From Halopseudomonas sp002296055 (GTDB taxonomy: Bacteria; Pseudomonadota; Gammaproteobacteria; Pseudomonadales; Pseudomonadaceae), in assembly GCF_050876985.1 (NCBI RefSeq), contig NZ_JBPAPP010000002.1: DNA of 64,000 nucleotides; one strand, 5' to 3'. The position numbers and the translations under genes are program-made. The notes under the pieces are model-generated. The model was not told where the DNA came from and ran no database searches. It worked only from the letters and a program-made list of their open reading frames with translations. Below are positions 27,441-36,392 of this stretch, in pieces. How positions within the stretch are numbered: the stretch's first letter is position 1; every line of letters begins with the position of its first letter.

Positions 27441-28178
27441 TCAATCATTTCGCCAGTTTGTCAGTTTCGCCCGCAGTCGCGCTGCGCACTGACTGTGCAA
27501 CTGACTGACCCGCGACTCGCTGACGCCCAGCACCGCGCCGATCTCCTTGAGGTTCAACTCTTCGTCATAATACAGCGAGAGTAGCAACCGCTCTCGCTCA
27601 GGCAGGCCATCGATTGCCTCCACTAGCGCCGCGCGAAAACGCTCGTCCTGCAGGCCGCTCAGCGGCTCCTCACCACCCTGCACATCAGCCGGAGCGCCAG
27701 CTTCCAGCAGGTCGTCAAAACTGAACAACTTGCTGCCGGCCGTGTCGCTGAGAATGGCGTAATACTCTTCCAGACTCATCTCCAATTCGGCGGCAACCTC
27801 GTGATCTTTAGCGTCACGCCCCAATCGCGCCTCCACTGCGCGCATTGCATCACTGACCATACGGGTATTGCGATGCACCGAACGGGGCGCCCAATCGCCC
27901 TTGCGCACCTCATCAAGCATGGCGCCGCGAATACGGATACCGGCGTAGGTTTCAAAACTGGCGCCCTTGCCGAAATCGAACTTGCGGGAGGCTTCCAGCA
28001 GGCCAATCATGCCGGCCTGCATCAAATCTTCGACCTGGACACTGGAGGGCAAGCGTCCAAGCAGGTGGTAGGCAATACGTTTAACCAGCGGGGCATACTG
28101 CTCGACGAGGCGATCCTGCTGTTCTGCCGAGCCTTGAGCGCGTGTATACATGTTCAATCTGCCAGCCTGTGCTGTCAT
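27441..28178 (-). CDS. fliA: Flagellar sigma factor FliA (sigma 28)
   Basis: Directs transcription of late flagellar and chemotaxis genes. The 245-residue protein has region 2 (EQYAPLVKRIAYHLLGRLPSS; GLLEASRKFDF), region 3 and region 4 (LPERERLLLSLYYDEELNLKEIG; GVSESRVSQLHSQ). Its ATG overlaps the fleN stop (ATGA). A second in-frame ATG at codon 10 (MYTRAQ) is also possible. Confidence 0.96.
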   Translation of the reverse strand: MTAQAGRLNMYTRAQGSAEQQDRLVEQYAPLVKRIAYHLLGRLPSSVQVEDLMQAGMIGLLEASRKFDFGKGASFETYAGIRIRGAMLDEVRKGDWAPRSVHRNTRMVSDAMRAVEARLGRDAKDHEVAAELEMSLEEYYAILSDTAGSKLFSFDDLLEAGAPADVQGGEEPLSGLQDERFRAALVEAIDGLPERERLLLSLYYDEELNLKEIGAVLGVSESRVSQLHSQCAARLRAKLTNWRND

Positions 28179-29002
28179 AGACCGGTTCCTGTCGGCTGCA
28201 CCAGGCGCTCGACAAAGAACTCCAGGTGACCGCGGGGATTGGCCGGTAGTGGCCAGGCATCCACCTTCTGGGCAATTGCCCGAATCGCCAACGAGGCCTT
28301 GCTGCGTGGAAATGCCTCAAACACGGCACGCTGCTTCTGGACAGACTTGCGCACCGCCTCGTCAAAGGGCACCGCGCCAACGTATTGCAGCGCCACATCC
28401 AAAAAGCGATCAGTCACCTTGGTCAGCTTAGCAAACACCATGCGCCCTTCCTGCGGTGTGCCAACCATGTTGGCCAACACACGGAAGCGGGTCATGCCGT
28501 GGTCGCGATTAAGCAGTTTGATCAGCGCGTACGCGTCGGTAATCGAGGTGGGCTCATCACAGACCACGATCAGCGCTTCTTGCGCAGCGCGCACAAAGCT
28601 GACGACCGAATCACCGATACCGGCTGCGGTGTCGACAATCAGCACGTCAATGTTATCGCCAATTTCGCTGAACGCCTGGATCAGGCCGGCGTGCTGTTGC
28701 GCACTCAGGCTGACCATGTTGGCCGCACCGGATGCAGCGGGCACGACACGGATGCCGCCTGGGCCGTTGACCATAACGTCACGCAGGTCGCACTTGCCTT
28801 CAAGCACATCGGCCAGCGTCGCCTTGGGTTTGAGGCCGAGCAACACGTCGACGTTGGCCAGGCCAAGGTCAGCGTCCAGCAGCACCACGCGCCGCCCCAT
28901 GTCGGCCAGCGCCAGACTGAGGTTGACTGACACATTGGTCTTGCCGATGCCGCCTTTGCCGCCGGTGACTGCGATTACCTGAACCGGGTGATTGCTGCCC
29001 AT
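28175..29002 (-). CDS. fleN: Flagellar number regulator FleN (FlhG)
   Basis: MinD-like ATPase that restrains the regulator FleQ and keeps a single polar flagellum. The 275-residue protein has the deviant Walker A GGKGGIGKTNV (about 14-24), switch region LLDADLGLANVDVLLGL, and an amphipathic C-terminal helix region. It sits between flhF and fliA, the standard order in polar flagellates. Confidence 0.95.
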   Translation of the reverse strand: MGSNHPVQVIAVTGGKGGIGKTNVSVNLSLALADMGRRVVLLDADLGLANVDVLLGLKPKATLADVLEGKCDLRDVMVNGPGGIRVVPAASGAANMVSLSAQQHAGLIQAFSEIGDNIDVLIVDTAAGIGDSVVSFVRAAQEALIVVCDEPTSITDAYALIKLLNRDHGMTRFRVLANMVGTPQEGRMVFAKLTKVTDRFLDVALQYVGAVPFDEAVRKSVQKQRAVFEAFPRSKASLAIRAIAQKVDAWPLPANPRGHLEFFVERLVQPTGTGL

Positions 29003-29031
29003 CTGCGCTGGATACCTTGTTTGTTGAATAC

Positions 29032-30405
29032 TTAGCCTGCTCGCTGGGTATGCATCATACCGGCAAACACGTCCGCCATGGCCTGATCGGCCGGTGCTTC
29101 GTTACCCGCCATGCTGACCGCGCGACTGACCAGCTGGTGGCCGACAGCCTTGCTCAGATCATCCGGGATTCGCTGGCCATCTGCCAGATAGGCTACCGGC
29201 AAACCTTGCTCCATAGCCAGCCCCAGAGATTCACCCAGCGTAGCGGCCTCATCCACCTTGGTCAGAATACAACCGGACAGGCCACAGGATTTGTAATTGT
29301 GGTACGCCGCCTTCATCACCCGGTGCTGGCTGGTCGCCGCCAGCACCAGCAGGTTGCGCACCTGGCGGCCCTGCTCTGCCAAGGCGTCGAGCTGGCCACG
29401 CAGATAAGGATCATTGGCTTGCAGACCGGCGGTGTCGATCAGCACCAGGCGCTTGCCGGCAAAGTCAGCCAGCACGTCGCTAAGGTTCTGCTTGTCGTCT
29501 ACCACCTTGACCGGCACGTTCAGGATACGCCCCAGAGTGCGCAGTTGCTCGTGGGCCCCGATACGGTAGGTATCCATGGTCACCAGGGCGACGTGCTGGC
29601 TGCCGTGCTTGAGTACGTAACGGGCAGCGAGTTTACCCAGGGTGGTGGTTTTGCCGGCGCCAGTGGGGCCGACCAGGGCAATCACACCGCCAGCATCAAT
29701 GGGCTCTTCACGCAGCACCGGGACACGATGCGCCAAGTGAGCCAGCAGCATGCGCCACGCTTGGCGCACATCAGTTACGTCAGAAACCTGACGCAGGAGC
29801 CCCTGGCAAATCTCCGCCGGCAGCCCCATCTGGGTCAGGCGGCGCCACAGCCCCGCCTGCTTGGGCTTTTGCTGGTTGAGCTGGCCCCAGGCCAGACCAC
29901 CCAGCTGAGACTCCAGCATCTCGCGCAGCCCGGCCAGCTCCGCGCGCATGGCACTCAGGCCCGCGCCGTCAGCATCAGCGGCAGGCTTTTGCTCAGCCTC
30001 AGGGGCGCGGCGACTGGCGGTTGGCGCCGGCTTGGTCGGCTCGGTCGGCTCCTGGATCAGGCGATCCAGCAGCTCACGTGCCTCGGCTGAGCCCTGGCGC
30101 GCAGCGTGACGGGTACTCTCGCCAAACAGCTGACGGTTAACCAGCGGCTGGTCGTGAGAAGCCATTTCACCGTTTTCCAGCTCGGCCCGGGCGGCGACGA
30201 TACGCTCTTGAGTCTTTTTCAGCTCCTGATCCAGACCGGGCGTCGGCGCGCTCAGGCGCGGCGCTTCGTAATCCAGCGCAGCAGTCAGTTCGACACCGCC
30301 AGCCACCCGGCGATTGGCAATGATGGACGCATCGGCGCCCAGTTCATCGCGGACCAGCTTCATCGCCTGGCGCATATCGGCGGCAAAGAAACGTTTGACT
30401 TTCAT
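29032..30405 (-). CDS. flhF: Flagellar placement GTPase FlhF
   Basis: SRP-type GTPase that sets the polar site of flagellum assembly. The 457-residue protein has the basic N-terminal segment (MKVKRFFAADMRQAMKLVRDE), a Pro/Glu-rich middle, and a C-terminal NG domain with P loop VGPTGAGKTTTLGKL (about 240), VTMDTYRIGAHEQL and DTAGLQ. It follows flhA by 60 bases. Confidence 0.95.
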   Translation of the reverse strand: MKVKRFFAADMRQAMKLVRDELGADASIIANRRVAGGVELTAALDYEAPRLSAPTPGLDQELKKTQERIVAARAELENGEMASHDQPLVNRQLFGESTRHAARQGSAEARELLDRLIQEPTEPTKPAPTASRRAPEAEQKPAADADGAGLSAMRAELAGLREMLESQLGGLAWGQLNQQKPKQAGLWRRLTQMGLPAEICQGLLRQVSDVTDVRQAWRMLLAHLAHRVPVLREEPIDAGGVIALVGPTGAGKTTTLGKLAARYVLKHGSQHVALVTMDTYRIGAHEQLRTLGRILNVPVKVVDDKQNLSDVLADFAGKRLVLIDTAGLQANDPYLRGQLDALAEQGRQVRNLLVLAATSQHRVMKAAYHNYKSCGLSGCILTKVDEAATLGESLGLAMEQGLPVAYLADGQRIPDDLSKAVGHQLVSRAVSMAGNEAPADQAMADVFAGMMHTQRAG

Positions 30406-30465
30406 GGCTGACCTCGTCGCTTATCGGTCACCTGCCGCAGCAGGTGTCTCAATCATTCGGTGCTG

Positions 30466-32592
30466 CTAGTTCTGGCCAACCGTTGCAATGATGGTGACCT
30501 GCTTGCTATCGGGTATTTCCTGGTAGGACAGTACGTGGGCTCCGGGCGCCGCATAGCGGACAAACTTGGCCATCATCATGCGAATCGGCCCGGCCACCAG
30601 CAGAATCGCCGGCTTGCCCTGCACCTCCTGCCGTTGTACCGCGTCAGACAGCGAGCGTTGCAGCTTCTCGGCCATGCCCGGCTCCAACAACATTCCGTCA
30701 TCAGCGCCCTGCCCGGCCTTCTGCAGACTCTGTAGCAACATCTGTTCCAACCTCGGCTCCAAGGTGATCACAGGCAGCTCGGAGTCAAGCCCCACAATGC
30801 TTTGCACGATTGAGCGCGATAGCGCGACCCGCACTGCGCCGATCAACGCGCCGGTATCTTGACTCTTGCCCGAGTTGTTGGCGATAGCCTCGGCAATGGT
30901 CCGAATGTCACGTACCGGCACCTGCTCCTGCAGCAGCCCCTGCAGCACCTTGAGCAGGTTGGAGAGCGAAATCAGCCCCGGCACCAGCTCCTCGGCCAGC
31001 TTGGGCGAAGCCTTTGCCAGCACCTGCATCAGTTGCTGCACTTCCTCATGGCCAATCAGCTCGTGGGCGTGCTTGTGCAGAATCTGGTTGATATGGGTCG
31101 CCACCACAGTACTGGCGTCTACCACGGTGTAGCCCAAGGACTGGGCCTGATCCTTTTGCGACGGCTCGATCCATACCGCATCCAGCCCGAAGGCCGGGTC
31201 CTTGCCGGCGATGCCCTTGATCTCGCCAAATACCTGACCCGGGTTGATGGCCAACTCACGGTCGGGATAAATCTCCGCCTCAGCCACGCTGACGCCCATC
31301 AGCGTCAAACGGTAGGCATTGGGCGCCAGATCCAGGTTGTCGCGAATATGTACCGAGGGCATCAGAAAGCCCAGGTCCTGCGACAGCTTCTTGCGTACGC
31401 CCTTGATGCGCGCCAGCAGCTGACCACCCTGATTGCGATCCACCAGCGGAATCAGCCGGTAGCCGACCTCAAGACCGACCATGTCCACCGGGGTCACATC
31501 ATCCCAACCCAGCTCGCGGGTTTCCGGCGTCTGCACCGCTGGCAGCTGAGCCTGCTTGCGTTCCGCTTCGACTTTTTCTTCGGCCTTTTCCTTCTGACGC
31601 TTGGCAATAAACCAGGCACCACCTGCGGCAATCGCACCGAGGCTGAGAAAGGAGAAGTGCGGCATGCCTGGAATCAGGCCCATAACGATCAGGATGGCGG
31701 CGGCGACTGCCAGCGCCTTGGGCGAGGCAAACATCTGACGCTGCACCTGCGCGCCCATGTCCTCGGATGTCGATACCCGCGTCACCATAATGGCGGCGGC
31801 CGTGGACAGCAGCAGCGACGGGATTTGCGCCACCAGGCCGTCACCAATGGTCAGCAGCACGTAGATGCGACCAGCCTCGGCGAACGGCAGCCCATGCTGC
31901 GCCATACCGATCGCCAGGCCACCAATCACGTTGATAAACAGAATCAGCAGGCCGGCAATGGCGTCGCCGCGTACGAATTTGCTGGCACCGTCCATGGAGC
32001 CGTAGAACTCGGCCTCTTGGGCCACTTCCTGGCGACGGGCCTTGGCCTGGTCCTGATCAATCAGGCCGGAGTTCAGGTCGGCATCAATCGCCATCTGCTT
32101 GCCGGGCATGGCATCGAGGGTGAAGCGCGCGCTGACTTCGGAGATACGCCCGGCACCCTTGGTGACCACCACAAAGTTGATGATCATGAGGATGGCGAAG
32201 ACCACCAGACCTACCACGTAGTTACCGCCGATTACCACCTCACCAAAGGCCTGGATGACCTTACCCGCGGCATCGCCCCCCTCGTGACCGTACAGCAGTA
32301 CCACGCGGGTCGACGCCACGTTGAGCGCCAGACGCAGCAGCGTGGCCACCAGCAAAATGGTCGGGAAGACGGCAAAGTCCAACGGCCGCAGGGCATAAGC
32401 GCAGACCAGCAGCACCACCAGCGACAGCGCGATGTTGAAGGTGAAAAGCACGTCCAGCAGAAACGGCGGGATCGGCAGCATCATCATGCCGAGCATCACC
32501 AGCAGCAGCACCGGAATGCCCAGGCTACCGTGGCGCAGCCCAGCCAGATTGGTCCGCATATTGCCCATCAGTTGCGCACGATCAACAGCCAT
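30466..32592 (-). CDS. flhA: Flagellar export protein FlhA
   Basis: Inner-membrane core of the flagellar type III export gate. With ATG 32592 (MAVDRAQLMGNMRTN) it has 708 residues: eight membrane segments in the first 330 or so residues, the conserved FHIPEP-type loop (TKGAGRISEVSARFTLDAMPGK and IDADLNSGLIDQDQA), and a cytoplasmic domain that binds substrate-chaperone complexes. An in-frame start 12 codons upstream exists but lacks family support. flhB is not in the window. Confidence 0.96.
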   Translation of the reverse strand: MAVDRAQLMGNMRTNLAGLRHGSLGIPVLLLVMLGMMMLPIPPFLLDVLFTFNIALSLVVLLVCAYALRPLDFAVFPTILLVATLLRLALNVASTRVVLLYGHEGGDAAGKVIQAFGEVVIGGNYVVGLVVFAILMIINFVVVTKGAGRISEVSARFTLDAMPGKQMAIDADLNSGLIDQDQAKARRQEVAQEAEFYGSMDGASKFVRGDAIAGLLILFINVIGGLAIGMAQHGLPFAEAGRIYVLLTIGDGLVAQIPSLLLSTAAAIMVTRVSTSEDMGAQVQRQMFASPKALAVAAAILIVMGLIPGMPHFSFLSLGAIAAGGAWFIAKRQKEKAEEKVEAERKQAQLPAVQTPETRELGWDDVTPVDMVGLEVGYRLIPLVDRNQGGQLLARIKGVRKKLSQDLGFLMPSVHIRDNLDLAPNAYRLTLMGVSVAEAEIYPDRELAINPGQVFGEIKGIAGKDPAFGLDAVWIEPSQKDQAQSLGYTVVDASTVVATHINQILHKHAHELIGHEEVQQLMQVLAKASPKLAEELVPGLISLSNLLKVLQGLLQEQVPVRDIRTIAEAIANNSGKSQDTGALIGAVRVALSRSIVQSIVGLDSELPVITLEPRLEQMLLQSLQKAGQGADDGMLLEPGMAEKLQRSLSDAVQRQEVQGKPAILLVAGPIRMMMAKFVRYAAPGAHVLSYQEIPDSKQVTIIATVGQN

Positions 32593-32693
32593 TGGCAGAA
32601 GTGTCCCCGAATCAAATATTTGACGCATTGCGCGTAATACCAGGGACTACGCAAGAAGCGTTCCACTTGTTCGGGAACAGATGCAGCAGAGAC

Positions 32694-32708
32694 GCTGTCT
32701 ATGTGCCA
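32694..32708 (-). promoter_or_regulatory. Possible sigma 54 promoter upstream of flhA
   Basis: TGGCACATAGACAGC on the minus strand keeps the GG-N10-GC spacing and the TGGCAC half of the sigma 54 consensus; the -12 half (CAGC instead of TTGC) is imperfect. It lies about 100 bases before the flhA ATG. flhA is a FleQ/RpoN target in P. aeruginosa. Confidence 0.45.
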
Positions 32709-32877
32709 TCATGGAGACATTCCAGGGAGCGGCCATGCCTTTTGCACATAGCCTTTCTGATACACTGCTCAGCGCAACAACGGCAAGGGAAAGCCAGCCC
32801 GATCACTCCGACGGGTACCTGAGTCATTCACCCTTTGCCCGGGTCGCGCACCGCCCCGGCCACGTCACCAGAGAGAC

Positions 32878-34059
32878 ATGATGCGCGTCCACACTTCCCT
32901 GCTGCTGGCGTTGGCCCTGGTCCTTGGCGGCTGCCAGAACCTGTCCGGCCCGGACAGCCTGCTGACGCGCTCCGGCGAAATCATCAAGACTCAGACCCAG
33001 AAACTGAGCGAGCTGGCCACGCGCATCACCGGCGATCCTGAAGCCGAGGCACGCCATGCTGAAGTCGAATCCCTGTTCGCCCAGCAATATATCGACCCGC
33101 TGACCCGCTACATCAATGCCCATGCCGACGATCCGGCTTATGCTGACTATCTGCCGCTGGTGCGCGAGGAACGCGTCAGTCGCTGCCAGGCCATTGACGA
33201 TCGCTACCGGCGTGAACAGCCAACACGCTCGAATCTGCAGCGCCTGCGTGCCGGTTATCAATTCTCCTGTCCGCAGGTGGTCAGCGACTTCGCCAGCCGT
33301 CTGCCCGCCGCGCCAAAGCCCAGCTCCGAGCCCAGCACCCCGGCTCCAGTAACCGCCACAACCGGCAACAATGTCGACGCTGACAATTGCTACCTGCTGT
33401 TTGCCATCAAAAACTACCAACAGGCCGAACCCGCGTGCCGCGCACCTGCCGAAAGCGGCGACGCCAAAGCCCAGTACCACCTGGCTGCTATCGCCCAAAG
33501 CAGCGGCGACCAGACCACAGCACTGCGCTGGGCACGCAGTGCGGCGGCGCAGGGACAGCCGAGCGGTCAGATGCTGCTGGCTGAACTGCTGCAGCAGCAA
33601 GGGCGGCCGACCGAAGCGCTAGGCTGGCTGAAGAGAGCTGCCAACAGCGACCTGCCGGCAGCTCGCTATCAACTTGCGCAGGCTTACCAGCAGGGTCTGG
33701 GTACCGAGGCTGACAGCGCGCAGGCTGAAAACCAGCTACGCCGCGCAGCCGATGAGGGCTACCTGCCGGCCATGCTGGCACTGGGGCGCAGCAAGAGTGG
33801 CAGCGCGGCCGGGCGTCATTGGCTGCAGCAGGCCGCCGAAGCCGGCTCACCCGAGGCTCAGTATCGACTGGGGCTAGACTACATGCAGGGCACCGGCGGC
33901 CCCGCCGACCTGCAAGCCGCCTACGTCTGGCTAAGCTTGTCACTGGTCAACGGCGAACAGCGCGGCAAGCAGTATGTCGAGCGGCTGTCAGCGCAGCTCG
34001 ACAGCGACCAGCTGGCCAGTGCCCGTGCCCAGATTCAGAACCGTCTCAATAGCCGCTAA
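32878..34059 (+). CDS. Sel1-repeat lipoprotein
   Basis: A 393-residue predicted lipoprotein: signal peptide with lipobox LGGC (lipidated C19), a helical N-terminal region, a Pro/Ser-rich linker (about 140-160), then Sel1-like repeats (about 165-370; DAKAQYHLAAIAQSSGDQ, PAARYQLAQAYQQGLG, PEAQYRLGLDYMQGTGG). Sel1 repeats mediate protein contacts. ATG 32881 is also possible because two ATGs are adjacent. The EAL protein starts 17 bases downstream, so the two are likely one transcript. Function unknown. Confidence 0.85.
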   Translation: MMRVHTSLLLALALVLGGCQNLSGPDSLLTRSGEIIKTQTQKLSELATRITGDPEAEARHAEVESLFAQQYIDPLTRYINAHADDPAYADYLPLVREERVSRCQAIDDRYRREQPTRSNLQRLRAGYQFSCPQVVSDFASRLPAAPKPSSEPSTPAPVTATTGNNVDADNCYLLFAIKNYQQAEPACRAPAESGDAKAQYHLAAIAQSSGDQTTALRWARSAAAQGQPSGQMLLAELLQQQGRPTEALGWLKRAANSDLPAARYQLAQAYQQGLGTEADSAQAENQLRRAADEGYLPAMLALGRSKSGSAAGRHWLQQAAEAGSPEAQYRLGLDYMQGTGGPADLQAAYVWLSLSLVNGEQRGKQYVERLSAQLDSDQLASARAQIQNRLNSR

Positions 34060-34076
34060 CCGTCGGAGCAAAGGGC

Positions 34077-36383
34077 ATGCTGCCAGTCAAGCGCGCGATC
34101 ATGGTCCTGCTCAGTCTGATGGTCGGACTCTTTCTGATTGTCAGTTGGCTGATGGCAAGCCTGAATCTCGAATTTGCCGAAAACGCCATGGGGCAGCTAC
34201 GCGAACGCCAGATTACCGACACCTTTTACGCCAACCTGGACCGCATCAACGCACACCATAGACTGATGGCTCAGAGCACCCAGGGCCTGGCCCGTGCCGG
34301 CAGTCTGCTGCCACAACAAGGCGCCGGCCCGCAGCAATTGGACGACAGCCTTCGCCACGCCCTCACGGACTTCCCCGACAGCCACGGCAGCACCCTCTGG
34401 TACGCCAGTGGTCGCCTGCCTACACGCTACGCCTATCGGCAAGCCCAAGGCATCGCCATCACTGCCGTGCCGGCCGACGAACAGCTGCAATTGCGCGAGT
34501 GGTACGAGAAGCTGGTGGCGGCCCATGCCAGCACCGCGCTGGCCGACCCGGCGCTTAACTGGACCGCGGCCTACTACAAGAGCAGCATCGACTCGGTGGT
34601 GATCAGTCACGCCACCCTGGTAATGGGCAACAGCGGCACGCCAATCGGGCTGGCAACGACCGACTGGCTGGCCGACGATGTCATCCGCACCGTCAGCCGT
34701 GTGGAGGTTACGCCGGGCACCTTTTCCTTCCTGATAGACCACGCCAACCGCAACCTCTCCAGCCTCTCGGCAGCCGCGGACCAAAGCCGCGCGCAAACCC
34801 TGATCAACGCCGTCATCGGTCTGGACCTGCACACCCAACTCAAACCCCAGCCGCTGCCGCAGGTCATCAGCTCACGCCAGCTGGCCTCGCCCATGCAGCA
34901 GCTAATACAGCGGCTGAACGGTGAAGACTATCGCCTGTTCTTTTCACGCAGCCGCGCCGGCATGGTGTTTGGTATCGGCGTGCCACAGGCTGAGATTGAC
35001 GCGGTACTAGCGCCAATGCGCGCCAGCAACCTGCGTATTCAGCTGATTGCCGGCGTTGTCATGCTGTTGATTTCGGCACTGATTCTGTATCTGGTGGCTG
35101 GCATCTTGCGACAGCTGCACACCCTGTACACCGACAGCCTGACCAACCTGCCTAACCGCGAACGTCTGCTGGTCGACCTGAAGAAAAGCCATACCGCCAG
35201 CCTGGTACTGCTGAACATCGATGCCTTCAAGGAAATAAACGACTTTTACGGCCATCGCTGCGGAGACCATGTCATCGTCAGCTTGGCCCAGGCCCTGCAA
35301 GGTCATCTGGACAGCCACCCCGAGTGGCGTGGTAGTCGCCTCTACCGGATGCCGGCAGACGAGCTGGCAATCTGGTTACCCGGCCATCACGACTGCAGCA
35401 GCCTGACACCGGCACTGGAGCAGCTGCTGACCTTCATCACCAGCTTGCAAGTGCGCTGGGAAGAACAGCCGCTGGCCCTCAACGCCAGTCTCGGCGTGGC
35501 CTGCAGCGCTCAAGGCGAAGCCGCCGACCTGACTGGGGAGCAACTGCTGCACGGCGCCAACATTGCCCTGGAACTGGCGCGCATGAACATGGAAAGTCAC
35601 GTGTTCTATGATGCGCGCCAGCGGGTGCGCGAGAGCTACGAGCAGAACCTGATTGGCGCCAACCGGCTGCGCTCGGCGTTGGAGCAGAACCGTATCGTAG
35701 CCTTCTACCAGCCGATTCTGAACCTGAGCACCGGACGCATCGACAAGTACGAGTGTCTGGTGCGCATGCTCGATGAACAGGGCGAACCCATCAGCCCGGT
35801 GCACTTTCTGGAGTTGGCCAAGAAGGTCAGGCTGTACCGCTCGCTGACGCGTCGCATGGTTGATACGGCGCTGGAGCGCTTCGCGGGCCAACCCTGGAGC
35901 TTTTCGCTCAACCTGTCCTGCGATGACCTGCTGGACCCAGAATTGACCGACTACATTCTCGGCCAGATCGACCGGCATCAGGTCGGCAAGCGGGTTATCT
36001 TTGAAATCCTCGAGTCCGAGGGTATCGAAAACTACACCGCCGTTCGCCAGTTCATTGACCGCGCCAAAGTGCTGGGCTGTCGCATCGCGATCGATGATTT
36101 TGGCACCGGTTACTCCAACTTCGAGCACCTGTTGCGCCTGGACGTCGACCTAATCAAGATCGACGGCAGCCTGATACGCCAGCTCGACAGCAATCCGACG
36201 GCCTTGACCCTGTGCCGCGGCATCGTCCAGTTCGCTCAGGAACTGGGCATGCAAACGGTCGCCGAGTTTGTGCACAGCCCCGATGTCCTGCAGCGTGTGC
36301 AGGCGCTGGGCATTCAGTATGCCCAAGGGGCAGCCATCGGCATGCCCTCTGCTGCGCTGATCACTGACGTGGAGCTGGACTGA
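34077..36383 (+). CDS. Membrane cyclic-di-GMP phosphodiesterase (degenerate GGDEF plus EAL)
   Basis: A 768-residue protein with a membrane segment (about 8-28), a periplasmic sensor region to about 320, a second membrane segment (about 322-344), GGDEF and EAL domains. The GGDEF active site is replaced (RMPADELAIW), so synthesis is unlikely. The EAL domain starts YECLVRM (E kept), and keeps ILESEG, DDFGTGYSNF, LIKIDGSLI and AEFVHS, so hydrolysis is plausible. There is no HAMP domain. It is paired with the upstream Sel1 lipoprotein, which may act as its envelope partner; that link is inference. Confidence 0.88.
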   Translation: MLPVKRAIMVLLSLMVGLFLIVSWLMASLNLEFAENAMGQLRERQITDTFYANLDRINAHHRLMAQSTQGLARAGSLLPQQGAGPQQLDDSLRHALTDFPDSHGSTLWYASGRLPTRYAYRQAQGIAITAVPADEQLQLREWYEKLVAAHASTALADPALNWTAAYYKSSIDSVVISHATLVMGNSGTPIGLATTDWLADDVIRTVSRVEVTPGTFSFLIDHANRNLSSLSAAADQSRAQTLINAVIGLDLHTQLKPQPLPQVISSRQLASPMQQLIQRLNGEDYRLFFSRSRAGMVFGIGVPQAEIDAVLAPMRASNLRIQLIAGVVMLLISALILYLVAGILRQLHTLYTDSLTNLPNRERLLVDLKKSHTASLVLLNIDAFKEINDFYGHRCGDHVIVSLAQALQGHLDSHPEWRGSRLYRMPADELAIWLPGHHDCSSLTPALEQLLTFITSLQVRWEEQPLALNASLGVACSAQGEAADLTGEQLLHGANIALELARMNMESHVFYDARQRVRESYEQNLIGANRLRSALEQNRIVAFYQPILNLSTGRIDKYECLVRMLDEQGEPISPVHFLELAKKVRLYRSLTRRMVDTALERFAGQPWSFSLNLSCDDLLDPELTDYILGQIDRHQVGKRVIFEILESEGIENYTAVRQFIDRAKVLGCRIAIDDFGTGYSNFEHLLRLDVDLIKIDGSLIRQLDSNPTALTLCRGIVQFAQELGMQTVAEFVHSPDVLQRVQALGIQYAQGAAIGMPSAALITDVELD

Positions 36384-36392
36384 GCCCCCGGC

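Noticed and set aside
28239..28982. 247-codon plus-strand ORF opposite fleN
   Set aside because: Shadow of FleN; Ser/Thr/Pro-rich product without motifs.
30859..32637. 592-codon plus-strand ORF opposite flhA
   Set aside because: Antisense shadow of FlhA; product is His/Gln-rich with no domain or ribosome site.
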